In this document: piece after piece, positions 1 to 6,335 of the stretch
Layout of the letters: each line of letters begins with the position of its first letter
Numbering within the stretch: the stretch's first letter is position 1
Origin: Candidatus Dadabacteria bacterium UBA2774
Lineage (GTDB): Bacteria; Desulfobacterota_D; UBA1144; Nemesobacterales; UBA2774
Assembly (NCBI GenBank): GCA_002352485.1
Contig: DEIM01000185.1
Coordinates: 16,743-24,037, forward strand
Length of the DNA: 7,295 bases
Reading direction: 5' to 3'
The notes under the pieces: model-generated
What the model was told of the DNA's origin: nothing
What the model saw: only the letters and a program-made list of their open reading frames with translations
Database searches by the model: none
Made by a program: the position numbers and the translations under genes

Positions 1-327
1 GAAAGGGAATACGAGATAGATATTTCATGCCCGGAATTCACATGTGTTTGCCCCAAGACGGGGCAGCCCGACTTTGCGACGATTAACCTTAAGTACGTGC
101 CGGGGGAGCTCTGTATAGAGCTTAAGTCGCTAAAGCTCTATATATACGCATACCGTAATGAAGGCGCCTTTCATGAGCACGTGACCAATAAAATCCTTGA
201 TGATATCGTCGAGGCCTGCAAGCCTATTAAGGCTGTAGTCACGGGGGATTTTAACGTCAGGGGCGGTATAAAAACCGTAGTCAAAGCAACTTATTTTAGA
301 GACGACGAAGGAAAAGCCGGTTTTTAG
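1..327 (+). CDS. queF: NADPH-dependent 7-cyano-7-deazaguanine (preQ0) reductase QueF, 3' part
   Basis: The reading frame is open from base 1 to the TAG at 325-327; the start lies left of the window. The 108 visible residues match the short (unimodal, YkvM-type) QueF, the cytosolic enzyme that reduces the nitrile of preQ0 to preQ1 in queuosine synthesis. Numbering from the first visible codon, the catalytic motif FTCVCPKTGQPDFA is at 13-26, with nucleophile Cys17 and proton donor Asp24. The QueF motif ELKSLK is at 40-45 and the substrate-binding His-Glu pair at 58-59. These spacings equal those of the Bacillus subtilis enzyme (Cys55, Asp62, Glu78, His96, Glu97), so about 38 residues should be missing upstream. 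The C-terminus is somewhat shorter than in B. subtilis. An internal GTG at 97 is not the start, because it would remove the active site. The gene is separated by 101 bases from the next, so it may be the end of a transcript. Confidence 0.95.
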   Translation, partial: EREYEIDISCPEFTCVCPKTGQPDFATINLKYVPGELCIELKSLKLYIYAYRNEGAFHEHVTNKILDDIVEACKPIKAVVTGDFNVRGGIKTVVKATYFRDDEGKAGF

Positions 328-416
328 CTCAAATCTGTCGAACTTAAGAGATTTTTCATTTATTCTTTTGTAAAGCGCAGTCCCCAAAGTACCTAATTAA
401 ACAGTGCCTTATAAAA

Positions 417-420
417 GGGA
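417..420 (+). promoter_or_regulatory. Shine-Dalgarno site supporting the TTG start of the permease gene
   Basis: The purine stretch AAAAGGGAAAG contains GGGA eight bases before TTG at 429. No ATG or GTG precedes it in frame back to the in-frame TAA at 345, so this site is the main support for a TTG start. Confidence 0.5.
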
Positions 421-428
421 AAGCTGAC

Positions 429-1241
429 TTGCTTCTAAAGGCTCAAATTATTATTACCGCAGCAGTTATCGTCATAATCATAGCTATAGCTATAGCTGCG
501 CCCCTGGTTGCGCCTTTTAGCTACGATAAGACGGATTTTAAGAACGCTCTCAGTAAACCGAATCAGACAAACTTAATGGGTACGGACCAGGAGGGACGGG
601 ACCTGCTTAGCCGTGTCATATACGGCTCGAGGGTATCGATCACAGTGGCGCTCGGAACGGCGCTGATTGCTCTTATAATCGGAACGTTATATGGGGCGGT
701 GTCCGGGTATCTGGGTGGAAAGATAGACGAGGTAATGATGAGGCTCGTCGATATATTTTATTCTCTCCCCGATTTACTGCTCATTGTGCTCTTAACGCTG
801 ATAATCGGAAGGGGAGTGCTGGGCATAGTGCTAGCGCTGGGACTGACCGCCTGGATGCGGGTTGCGAGAATCGTAAGGGCAAGCGTGCTCCAATTGAAGG
901 GGGTGGATTTTGTGCAGTCTGCAAGGGGGCTCGGCGCATCACCTTCAAGGATTTTAGGTGTTCACATAATCCCCAACATATTGAGCCCGCTAATAATAAC
1001 GCTTACGTTTTCAGTGCCATATGCGATACTAGCAGAATCCACTCTGAGCTTTCTGGGCCTTGGGATCGCGCCGCCAGAATCGAGCTGGGGCACTTTGGCA
1101 AGTACCGGTTGGCAGGGCATGAGGACGTTTCCGCATCTGATAGTTTTTCCTAGCCTGGCAATATTCATTACGGCTTTTTCTTTTAATCTTTTTGGAGAAG
1201 GACTAAGGGACTTACTCGATCCGCAAAATAGAGGGAGGTAA
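429..1241 (+). CDS. ABC transporter permease, DppC/OppC type (peptide/nickel family)
   Basis: This is an inner-membrane permease subunit of a binding-protein-dependent importer of the dipeptide/oligopeptide/nickel family. From the TTG start it has 270 residues, about the family length. The order is typical of DppC: a short cytoplasmic N-terminus, a first membrane helix (about 7-29), a periplasmic loop, the family signature GTDQEGRDLLSRVIYGSR (51-68), then five more hydrophobic segments. The cytoplasmic EAA loop that contacts the ATPase is at 162-183 (SARGLGAS, then HIIPN). The C-terminal DLLDPQNR is the usual DppC ending. The substrate cannot be read from the sequence. No DppB partner, ATPase or binding protein lies nearby: queF is upstream and a lytic transglycosylase gene follows after 4 bases. 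The ribosome binding site of that next gene lies in this gene's last codons, so the two are probably co-translated. The TTG start is the main uncertainty. Confidence 0.9.
   Translation: MLLKAQIIITAAVIVIIIAIAIAAPLVAPFSYDKTDFKNALSKPNQTNLMGTDQEGRDLLSRVIYGSRVSITVALGTALIALIIGTLYGAVSGYLGGKIDEVMMRLVDIFYSLPDLLLIVLLTLIIGRGVLGIVLALGLTAWMRVARIVRASVLQLKGVDFVQSARGLGASPSRILGVHIIPNILSPLIITLTFSVPYAILAESTLSFLGLGIAPPESSWGTLASTGWQGMRTFPHLIVFPSLAIFITAFSFNLFGEGLRDLLDPQNRGR
480..497 (+). repeat. Hexanucleotide tandem repeat ATAGCT x3 inside the permease gene
   Basis: Three perfect copies of ATAGCT encode Ile-Ala three times in the first membrane helix. The unit is a multiple of three, so copy-number change would lengthen or shorten the helix without shifting the frame. 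It may simply reflect Ile/Ala codon choice. Confidence 0.6.
1233..1238 (+). promoter_or_regulatory. Strong Shine-Dalgarno site of the lytic transglycosylase gene
   Basis: GGGAGG lies 7 bases before ATG at 1246 and inside the last codons of the permease gene, whose TAA is at 1239-1241. This fixes the start and suggests translational coupling of the two genes. Confidence 0.85.
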
Positions 1242-1245
1242 TAAT

Positions 1246-3318
1246 ATGAAAGAGAAGCATGGCTTAGAACCATTAACCAAAGGGACATTCGTACTATTAC
1301 TCTTGTTAATAACCGCCTATTCGTTTGAGGCCGGGGCGCAGATTAACTGTCAGTCCGAGATCTATCTTCAGGCTACAAGCGAGCCTTTGGACAAATTCAA
1401 GAAAGGCTACTGCTTCATAAAACTGGGAAAATTTGAAGAGGGCGTGACAAGGCTTAGCGGAGTCGAGAGCGAGCTTCCGTTAGTGGCGGATTACGTTCTT
1501 TATTATCAGGGAGCGGGGTATCAGAACATGGGGGACTTCGGGAACGCTTCCACTGCGTTTAATAAAGTACTGACCCAGTATCCTGGAAGCGGGGTAAAGA
1601 AAAAGACCCTTGAGCGCCTCGGCAACATCTACACCGAAACGGGGGATTACGGAAATGCCGAGAGAACTTTCCGTGCGCTCTACGGTGGGGAAAGCGAAAG
1701 ACACAAGAAGGCATTATATCTCTACAGTCTCGGTAACGCATTAGAAAAGCAGGGAAAGTACCGTGACGCCTCGGCAGTGTATAAGAGAGTATGGGTAGAA
1801 TATCCGGAAACGAAGGCATCGAGCGATTCGTATACAGCTGCCAGGAACCTGAGCCAGACGCAGGGGATCGCATGGAGGGCAACGGAGTCCGAATACGCAC
1901 AGAGGGCCAACACCCTTTTTAGCCGCTCGAGATGGAACGCCGCATTAAACAATTACGATAAGGTGCCCTCAAAATCCACAGACATGAGAACAAAAATGGG
2001 TATTGCAATGGTCAATACCAAAAGACTTAACGAAGCGGAAAATATGCTAAGGGGCATAAATTCACCAGGATCCCTTTTCTGGAGAGGTAAATTAAAGTCA
2101 AAACAGGGGCTCGACTCGCAGGCTTCAGACCTATACTACCAGATACACCTGCAATATCCCTCAAGTGAGCTTGCCGCAGAAGGTCTGTATAATGCGGCGA
2201 GACTCTATCAGATAAACGGGAATACGGATAGGGCAGTGAAAATATACGACGAGCTGATTAGGACGTACCCTAAGAGTAAGTACGCTGAAGATGGCGCCTG
2301 GTATCTGGGCTGGATTTACTACAGAAAGGGTATGTACAGAGAAGCGCTAGGCACATTCTCGGCATTTACCGAATCAAGCTCTACCTTTAACGCCTCAAAT
2401 GCCCGCTATTGGAAAGCGAGGACGCTCGAGAAGCAAGGAAAGACAACAGAAGCGCAGGCCGAATACACAGCGCTCGCCGCTCTCACTACACCTACATATC
2501 ACAGCTACCTTGCTCAACAGAAAACCGGCACGAGACCAAACTATCAGAATATGAACCCCGAATCTATTTCACTTAACTCAACCGCAAACTCAAGGAAAGA
2601 AAAAACCATGCTCCTGATCAGGCTTGGTATGCTCGATGAGGCAAGACTCGAAACCGAGAAGATGCAGGAGGAAGCAAGCACACAAGAGGAATTTGTTGTG
2701 GTAAGCCTCCTTTACTCTAAAGTGGACGACTACAATAATTCGATAAAAGTCGCTCAGGGAATCGGGCTCCCCCAGGCAAACACGCTCTCATTCCCCAGGG
2801 GTTACAAAGACATAGTTAGGGCCTACGCCAAGAAGTATGGGGTGGATGAGCTATTGGTCTATTCCATAATGCGTGAAGAGAGCCGCTTCCAGAAAGACGT
2901 GGTCTCACCAGCTGACGCTGTGGGGCTTATGCAGCTTATACCTCCGACTGCCAGAGCCGTGGCGAGACAGATAGGCATTAGCGGCTTCACTGTGGAAATG
3001 CTCACAATTCCACGAATCAACATAGAGATGGGAATATTCTATTTTAAACAGGTATTGGACGAGTTTAACGGGGACGTTGAGCTTGCGCTCGCAAGCTACA
3101 ACGCGGGCCCTCACAGGGCGGCGGATTGGAAGGTTAGATTTTACGGGCTAGAAAAAGACGAGTTCATTGAAGAAGTCCCGTTCAGGGAAACCAGGAATTA
3201 CATAAGGAGGATTCTGAGAAGTTACGGGGCCTATAAGGCTATATACGGGCCCGCATCGGCAGATGCTACTCCGAGCAGAGCACCGGGTGCATCCGACAAG
3301 GAGTATCCGGTTAATTAG
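1246..3318 (+). CDS. Soluble lytic murein transglycosylase, Slt70-like, with TPR-rich N-terminal region
   Basis: This periplasmic enzyme cleaves the MurNAc-GlcNAc bond of peptidoglycan to give 1,6-anhydro-MurNAc products. It has 690 residues. A signal peptide (about 1-31) has a hydrophobic core FVLLLLLITAY and an AGA cleavage site before Gln32. There is no lipobox, because Cys35 lacks the usual context. Residues about 45-420 are a helical solenoid of TPR-like units, with repeated patterns such as LGNIYTETGDYGNAERTF and LGWIYYRKGMYREALGTF. The SLT domain fills about 518-670. Its catalytic Glu545 is in REESRF, followed by GLMQLIPP (560-567), ASYNAGP (616-622) and the family 1 motif EEVPFRETRNYI (642-653). 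After it comes an Ala/Ser/Pro-rich tail. Length and order match Slt70 and related TPR-containing transglycosylases; the symbol slt is not given because several paralogues share this layout. The stop overlaps that of convergent hisH. Confidence 0.93.
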   Translation: MKEKHGLEPLTKGTFVLLLLLITAYSFEAGAQINCQSEIYLQATSEPLDKFKKGYCFIKLGKFEEGVTRLSGVESELPLVADYVLYYQGAGYQNMGDFGNASTAFNKVLTQYPGSGVKKKTLERLGNIYTETGDYGNAERTFRALYGGESERHKKALYLYSLGNALEKQGKYRDASAVYKRVWVEYPETKASSDSYTAARNLSQTQGIAWRATESEYAQRANTLFSRSRWNAALNNYDKVPSKSTDMRTKMGIAMVNTKRLNEAENMLRGINSPGSLFWRGKLKSKQGLDSQASDLYYQIHLQYPSSELAAEGLYNAARLYQINGNTDRAVKIYDELIRTYPKSKYAEDGAWYLGWIYYRKGMYREALGTFSAFTESSSTFNASNARYWKARTLEKQGKTTEAQAEYTALAALTTPTYHSYLAQQKTGTRPNYQNMNPESISLNSTANSRKEKTMLLIRLGMLDEARLETEKMQEEASTQEEFVVVSLLYSKVDDYNNSIKVAQGIGLPQANTLSFPRGYKDIVRAYAKKYGVDELLVYSIMREESRFQKDVVSPADAVGLMQLIPPTARAVARQIGISGFTVEMLTIPRINIEMGIFYFKQVLDEFNGDVELALASYNAGPHRAADWKVRFYGLEKDEFIEEVPFRETRNYIRRILRSYGAYKAIYGPASADATPSRAPGASDKEYPVN

Positions 3319-3956
3319 CCAGAGGCCGCTTGCACCTCTTCACCGCATAGGGCGGCGAAATTTCTCAGCATTTTAAGACCGTATTCGCTGCTTTTTTCAG
3401 GGTGGAACTGTGAGGCAAAGACGTTTTCTTTATAGACTGCGGCGGTGAACTCGATACCGTAATCTGCTTTAACAGCAATGATGCTTTCGTCCGCAGGTGC
3501 AGGATAATAGGAATGCACAAAATAAAACCAGCTCTTGTCGGGTATACCCTCCAGTACCGGCGCATCTTTTTGAATTAGAATTTCATTCCAACCCATGTGC
3601 GGCACCTTGAGGCGCTCTTCCTTAAAGTTTGGAAACTTGACGACCTTGCCCTTAAACACTCCGAAACCGGGTACCCCAGGGGACTCTTCACTCTCTTCAA
3701 ACAGAACTTGCAGACCGAGGCATATACCGAGAAAAGGTCTTCCCGAATCTATATAATCTTTAATCGGCGTAGTTAACCCGTATTCATCCAGATTACGCAC
3801 ACAATCACCGAACGCGCCTACTCCGGGCAGAACGAGCCCGCTTGCGTTAGATATCACATCCTGGTCTCTAGTCACCGTGACAGGGAACCCCTGAAGGTCA
3901 AAGGCTTTACTAACACTCCTCAGGTTACCCATTCCGTAATCTACTATCGCAATCAT
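3315..3956 (-). CDS. hisH: Imidazole glycerol phosphate synthase, glutaminase subunit HisH
   Basis: HisH hydrolyses glutamine and passes ammonia to HisF, which makes imidazole glycerol phosphate and AICAR in histidine synthesis. The protein has 213 residues, about the family length, and is a class I glutamine amidotransferase throughout. It starts IAIVDYGMGNL (2-12). The oxyanion-strand motif PGVGAFG is at 44-50. The nucleophile Cys79 is in GICLGLQ, and the His185/Glu187 pair is in QFHPEKS. VPHMGWN (118-124) and FVHSYY (146-151) are typical of HisH rather than of other amidotransferases. The ATG lies 3 bases after the hisB stop, with no good Shine-Dalgarno site of its own, so translation probably depends on ribosomes leaving hisB. 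HisA and HisF, which often follow, are absent because the convergent transglycosylase gene begins to overlap at this stop codon. Confidence 0.96.
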   Translation of the reverse strand: MIAIVDYGMGNLRSVSKAFDLQGFPVTVTRDQDVISNASGLVLPGVGAFGDCVRNLDEYGLTTPIKDYIDSGRPFLGICLGLQVLFEESEESPGVPGFGVFKGKVVKFPNFKEERLKVPHMGWNEILIQKDAPVLEGIPDKSWFYFVHSYYPAPADESIIAVKADYGIEFTAAVYKENVFASQFHPEKSSEYGLKMLRNFAALCGEEVQAASG

Positions 3957-3959
3957 GGC

Positions 3960-4550
3960 TTAGAGCTTGCCCTTTGTGGAAGGAACCTCGTTTGAGCGGG
4001 GATCAAGTTTGGTTGCGCTATCCAGAGCGCGCCCTACTGATTTGAATACAGCTTCTACCATGTGGTGAAGGTTGTCGCCGTACTTAAGCTCAATGTGGAG
4101 ATTGCACATTAGAGTGTTTGAGAAGGACTTAAAAAATTCCTCTGCGAGCTCAAGATCAAAATCCCCTACTTTACTCTTTGGGATTTGGGCTTTGAACACA
4201 AGATAGGGCCTGCCGCTCAGGTCAACATTTGCTGTTGCAAGGGTTTCGTCAAACGGAACCGTGGCTTCCCCGAATCTTGTGATTCCCTTTTTATCGCCGA
4301 GCGCTTTTAGAATGGCGTCACCTAGAGCAAGTCCGACGTCTTCTACCGTGTGATGGAAGTCCACATCGATGTCGCCTACGGCTTTAATCTTGAGATCGAA
4401 GTAGCCGTGCTTGGCGAGCTGGGAAAGCATGTGGTCAAAAAACGGTATACCGGTATCGATCTCGAACTTTCCCTTACCGTCGAGACTTATATCAACCGTG
4501 ACTTCTACTTCGGAGGTTTTTCTCTCAACTTTAGCTTTTCTCTTACTCAT
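3960..4550 (-). CDS. hisB: Imidazoleglycerol-phosphate dehydratase HisB
   Basis: This cytosolic Mn-dependent enzyme turns imidazole glycerol phosphate into imidazole acetol phosphate in histidine synthesis. The 196 residues are those of the monofunctional dehydratase; there is no N-terminal histidinol-phosphatase domain as in enterobacteria. Visible motifs are IDTGIPFFDHML (31-42), metal-binding HHTVED (66-71), FGEATVPFDETL (93-104), SGRPYLVF (112-119) and the second metal motif NLHHMVEAVFK (160-170). The ATG start fits the usual N-terminus, where AKVERKT follows within a few residues. No Shine-Dalgarno site precedes it, and a plausible promoter lies so close that the leader would be only a few bases. 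It is the first gene of a two-gene unit with hisH. Confidence 0.97.
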   Translation of the reverse strand: MSKRKAKVERKTSEVEVTVDISLDGKGKFEIDTGIPFFDHMLSQLAKHGYFDLKIKAVGDIDVDFHHTVEDVGLALGDAILKALGDKKGITRFGEATVPFDETLATANVDLSGRPYLVFKAQIPKSKVGDFDLELAEEFFKSFSNTLMCNLHIELKYGDNLHHMVEAVFKSVGRALDSATKLDPRSNEVPSTKGKL

Positions 4551-4561
4551 AGATGGTTAGA

Positions 4562-4589
4562 ATCTTATCTGAATTTTATGAACTGTCCA
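4562..4589 (-). promoter_or_regulatory. Candidate sigma70-type promoter for hisBH
   Basis: On the minus strand TGGACA (4589-4584, five of six matches to TTGACA) is followed after 16 bases by TAAGAT (4567-4562, four of six to TATAAT). Transcription would begin around 4555, giving a leader of only about 4-6 bases before the hisB ATG. It is a pattern match only, in an AT-rich spacer where chance matches are likely. Confidence 0.35.
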
Positions 4590-4645
4590 AAATTTTCATA
4601 CCACATAAATCTACAGGGGATATTTCCGAGACGGCGCGGCGCGAG

Positions 4646-4651
4646 TAATAT
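4646..4651 (+). promoter_or_regulatory. Candidate -10 element of ybeY
   Basis: TAATAT (four of six matches to TATAAT) lies 7 bases before the preferred ybeY ATG, so transcription would begin at or next to the start codon. The -35 position (about 4623-4628, TTTCCG) is a poor match. This is weak evidence, noted because ybeY also lacks a ribosome binding site. Confidence 0.2.
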
Positions 4652-4658
4652 ATATCTT

Positions 4659-5084
4659 ATGCAGATTGCGATATTGGATGAAACCCGGGAGCTTGAGTCA
4701 GGATTTAAAGCCAGTCTTAAGAAAATAGCGAGGACTGTTTTAAAGAGCCTAGACGCCCCTAAAAATTCAGAGCTGTCTATCTCATTTATTGGTGATGACA
4801 AAATGAGAGAGCTTAACCGTACCTACAGGAATATTGACCGTACGACGGATGTACTTTCTTTCCCGCAGGGAGAGGAGCCCGACATGACTCTACTCGGGGA
4901 TATAATTATCTCACTATCTACAGCCGAGCGTAACAGCAGGCGTTACGGCATAACACGCGAGGAGGAGATTAAAAAACTGATCGTTCACGGGATACTTCAT
5001 ATATTCGGATACGATCATAAGAAGAAAAAGGAAAGAGATGAAATGAGGGAGAAAGAAAAGGAAATTTTACTTAGCCTCGAATGA
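4659..5084 (+). CDS. ybeY: Endoribonuclease YbeY (rRNA maturation factor)
   Basis: YbeY is a zinc-dependent single-strand endoribonuclease involved in 16S rRNA 3'-end maturation and ribosome quality control. From ATG 4659 it has 141 residues, slightly under the usual 150 or so. The zinc signature HGILHIFGYDH is at 110-120, with ligands His110, His114 and His120. The conserved TYRNIDRTTDVLSF segment (55-68) contains Arg57, equivalent to the Arg59 important in E. coli, and LLGDIIIS (78-85) is typical. The C-terminus is a highly charged Lys/Glu helix. I chose 4659 because QIAILDE there aligns with the start of family members. The frame is open far upstream, through antisense hisB, and an ATG at 4578 would add 27 residues (a Cys/Arg-bearing stretch without family resemblance). 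Neither start has a Shine-Dalgarno site. The gene diverges from hisB and converges, after 18 bases, on a CNNM/CorC gene. Confidence 0.93.
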   Translation: MQIAILDETRELESGFKASLKKIARTVLKSLDAPKNSELSISFIGDDKMRELNRTYRNIDRTTDVLSFPQGEEPDMTLLGDIIISLSTAERNSRRYGITREEEIKKLIVHGILHIFGYDHKKKKERDEMREKEKEILLSLE

Positions 5085-5102
5085 CTCTTAGTACCTGCGT
5101 GT

Positions 5103-6335
5103 TTATTTTGCTTTTTTGATTGAGAGCTTAACTTCCTCAATTGACCTCGTAGAGCCCTTAGTAATCGTAAATACATAATTCTGGTGTTTGATTTTATCCC
5201 CCGTTTTGGGAATAGCACCTACTTCAGATAAGAGGAAACCGCTAAGAGTTTCATAGTCGTCGTTTTCGGGAATACCTAGCCCGAGATCATCGTTTATCAT
5301 CTCAATCTCAATCTTTGGGTTAATCAGATACTGCCCTTCCCCGGTTTTCCTCCAGAGCTTAATACCCTTATCATATTCGTCCTCAATCTCACCGACCACT
5401 TCTTCAAGAATGTCTTCGAGTGTTATCACGCCTACCGCGCCGCCGTACTCGTCAACTACCACAGCCATGCCCGCTTTACCCTCTTTCATCTCGTCTAGAA
5501 GCTCGTCCACTGGTTTTGACTCTGGAACATAGAACGGAGATCTCACATAGTTCTTTACAGCCTCGTTAGGATCAGCTCCAAGCAGGTAAAACGAGTGCAG
5601 CATGCCGGTTATGTCGTCTACTCGTTCGCTGAATATAGGTATTCTCGAGTGCCCGGTCTCTTTAATGAGTTTCACCGCGTCTCCAACCTTGGTGTTTTCG
5701 CCGAGCGCGCTTACATGTACGAGCGGTATCATTATTTCCTCGACTGTTGTCTCTGAGAAGCGGAAAATTCTTTTTATAATCCTTTCCTTATAATCGACAG
5801 TCGGGGTCTTAGAATCTCCCTCTATCACGTTTATGAGCTCTTCCCTTGTAATGTAAGTGTTTTCGGTGCTACCGATAAGATTAAGGAGATTCTTGGTAAA
5901 GATGTTTACGAATATCAATATGGGGTAGAAAATCTTTGTAGCGACCCATAGAGGGTATATGGCCCAAAGCACAATCGTGTTTCTTTTTTTCTGGAATACG
6001 GCTTTGGGTACGACCTGGCCGAAAATTATTATGAGCGGTGAGAGGATTAAAACCGTATATAATTCTCCGCCGGTACCGTATTTTTGCTGTATATAGAAAG
6101 TCAGCACTATGGTGCTCGTGATTAGAGACAGGTTTATTCCAACAAGCGTGGTACTCAAAAAACGCTCTATCTGTGAAAACGAGGTCATGACAAGCTTAGC
6201 GCTCCTTGAGCCCCCGTCTGCAAGCGCTTTCATTTTTACCTTGTCGCAGGATATGAGGGCGATCTCTGAGCCTGCGAAAAATGCCTGCAGTATGAGCGTT
6301 ACCACTATGACGGCTATAACAATCTCAAGCGACAT
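5103..6335 (-). CDS. CNNM/CorC (HlyC/CorC) family membrane protein: DUF21, CBS pair, CorC_HlyC domain
   Basis: This is an inner-membrane protein of the CNNM/CorC/MpfA family, members of which are linked to Mg2+ efflux or homeostasis; the older name hemolysin is misleading. It has 410 residues and is complete. The DUF21 membrane domain (about 1-150) has four hydrophobic stretches, with AGSEIALIS (21-29), VGINLSLI (65-72) and FGQVVPKA (105-112). In the last motif most relatives have Glu where this protein has Gln107. Two CBS domains follow: about 199-255, and 263-320 ending in the family signature VVVDEYGGAVGVITLEDILE (292-311). A CorC_HlyC domain is at about 325-405. The ATG overlaps the end of the upstream paralogue by 11 bases and has AGAGAGGT just before it, so the two are surely one operon and probably act together. 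The transported ion cannot be read from the sequence. Confidence 0.92.
   Translation of the reverse strand: MSLEIVIAVIVVTLILQAFFAGSEIALISCDKVKMKALADGGSRSAKLVMTSFSQIERFLSTTLVGINLSLITSTIVLTFYIQQKYGTGGELYTVLILSPLIIIFGQVVPKAVFQKKRNTIVLWAIYPLWVATKIFYPILIFVNIFTKNLLNLIGSTENTYITREELINVIEGDSKTPTVDYKERIIKRIFRFSETTVEEIMIPLVHVSALGENTKVGDAVKLIKETGHSRIPIFSERVDDITGMLHSFYLLGADPNEAVKNYVRSPFYVPESKPVDELLDEMKEGKAGMAVVVDEYGGAVGVITLEDILEEVVGEIEDEYDKGIKLWRKTGEGQYLINPKIEIEMINDDLGLGIPENDDYETLSGFLLSEVGAIPKTGDKIKHQNYVFTITKGSTRSIEEVKLSIKKAK

Noticed and set aside
331..356. Inverted repeat AAATCT...AGATTT followed by T-rich bases after queF, a possible terminator
   Set aside because: The stem is only six mostly A-T pairs with a 12-base loop and only a short T run before a C; too weak to call.
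130..387. Minus-strand frame of 85 codons over queF
   Set aside because: It is antisense to a region with exact QueF catalytic spacing and shows no family features.
1276..1350. Lipoprotein signal for the lytic transglycosylase at Cys35
   Set aside because: The residues before the Cys (AQIN) do not form a lipobox; an ordinary signal peptidase I site AGA-Q fits better.
4350..4658. Long upstream extension of the ybeY reading frame
   Set aside because: It runs antisense through the 5' part of hisB, which has clear family motifs; the extension has no resemblance to YbeY, whose family N-terminus begins at 4659.
5085..5115. T-rich stretch after ybeY as a rho-independent terminator
   Set aside because: No stem-forming inverted repeat precedes the T-rich bases, which are the antisense of the Lys-rich end of the CNNM gene.
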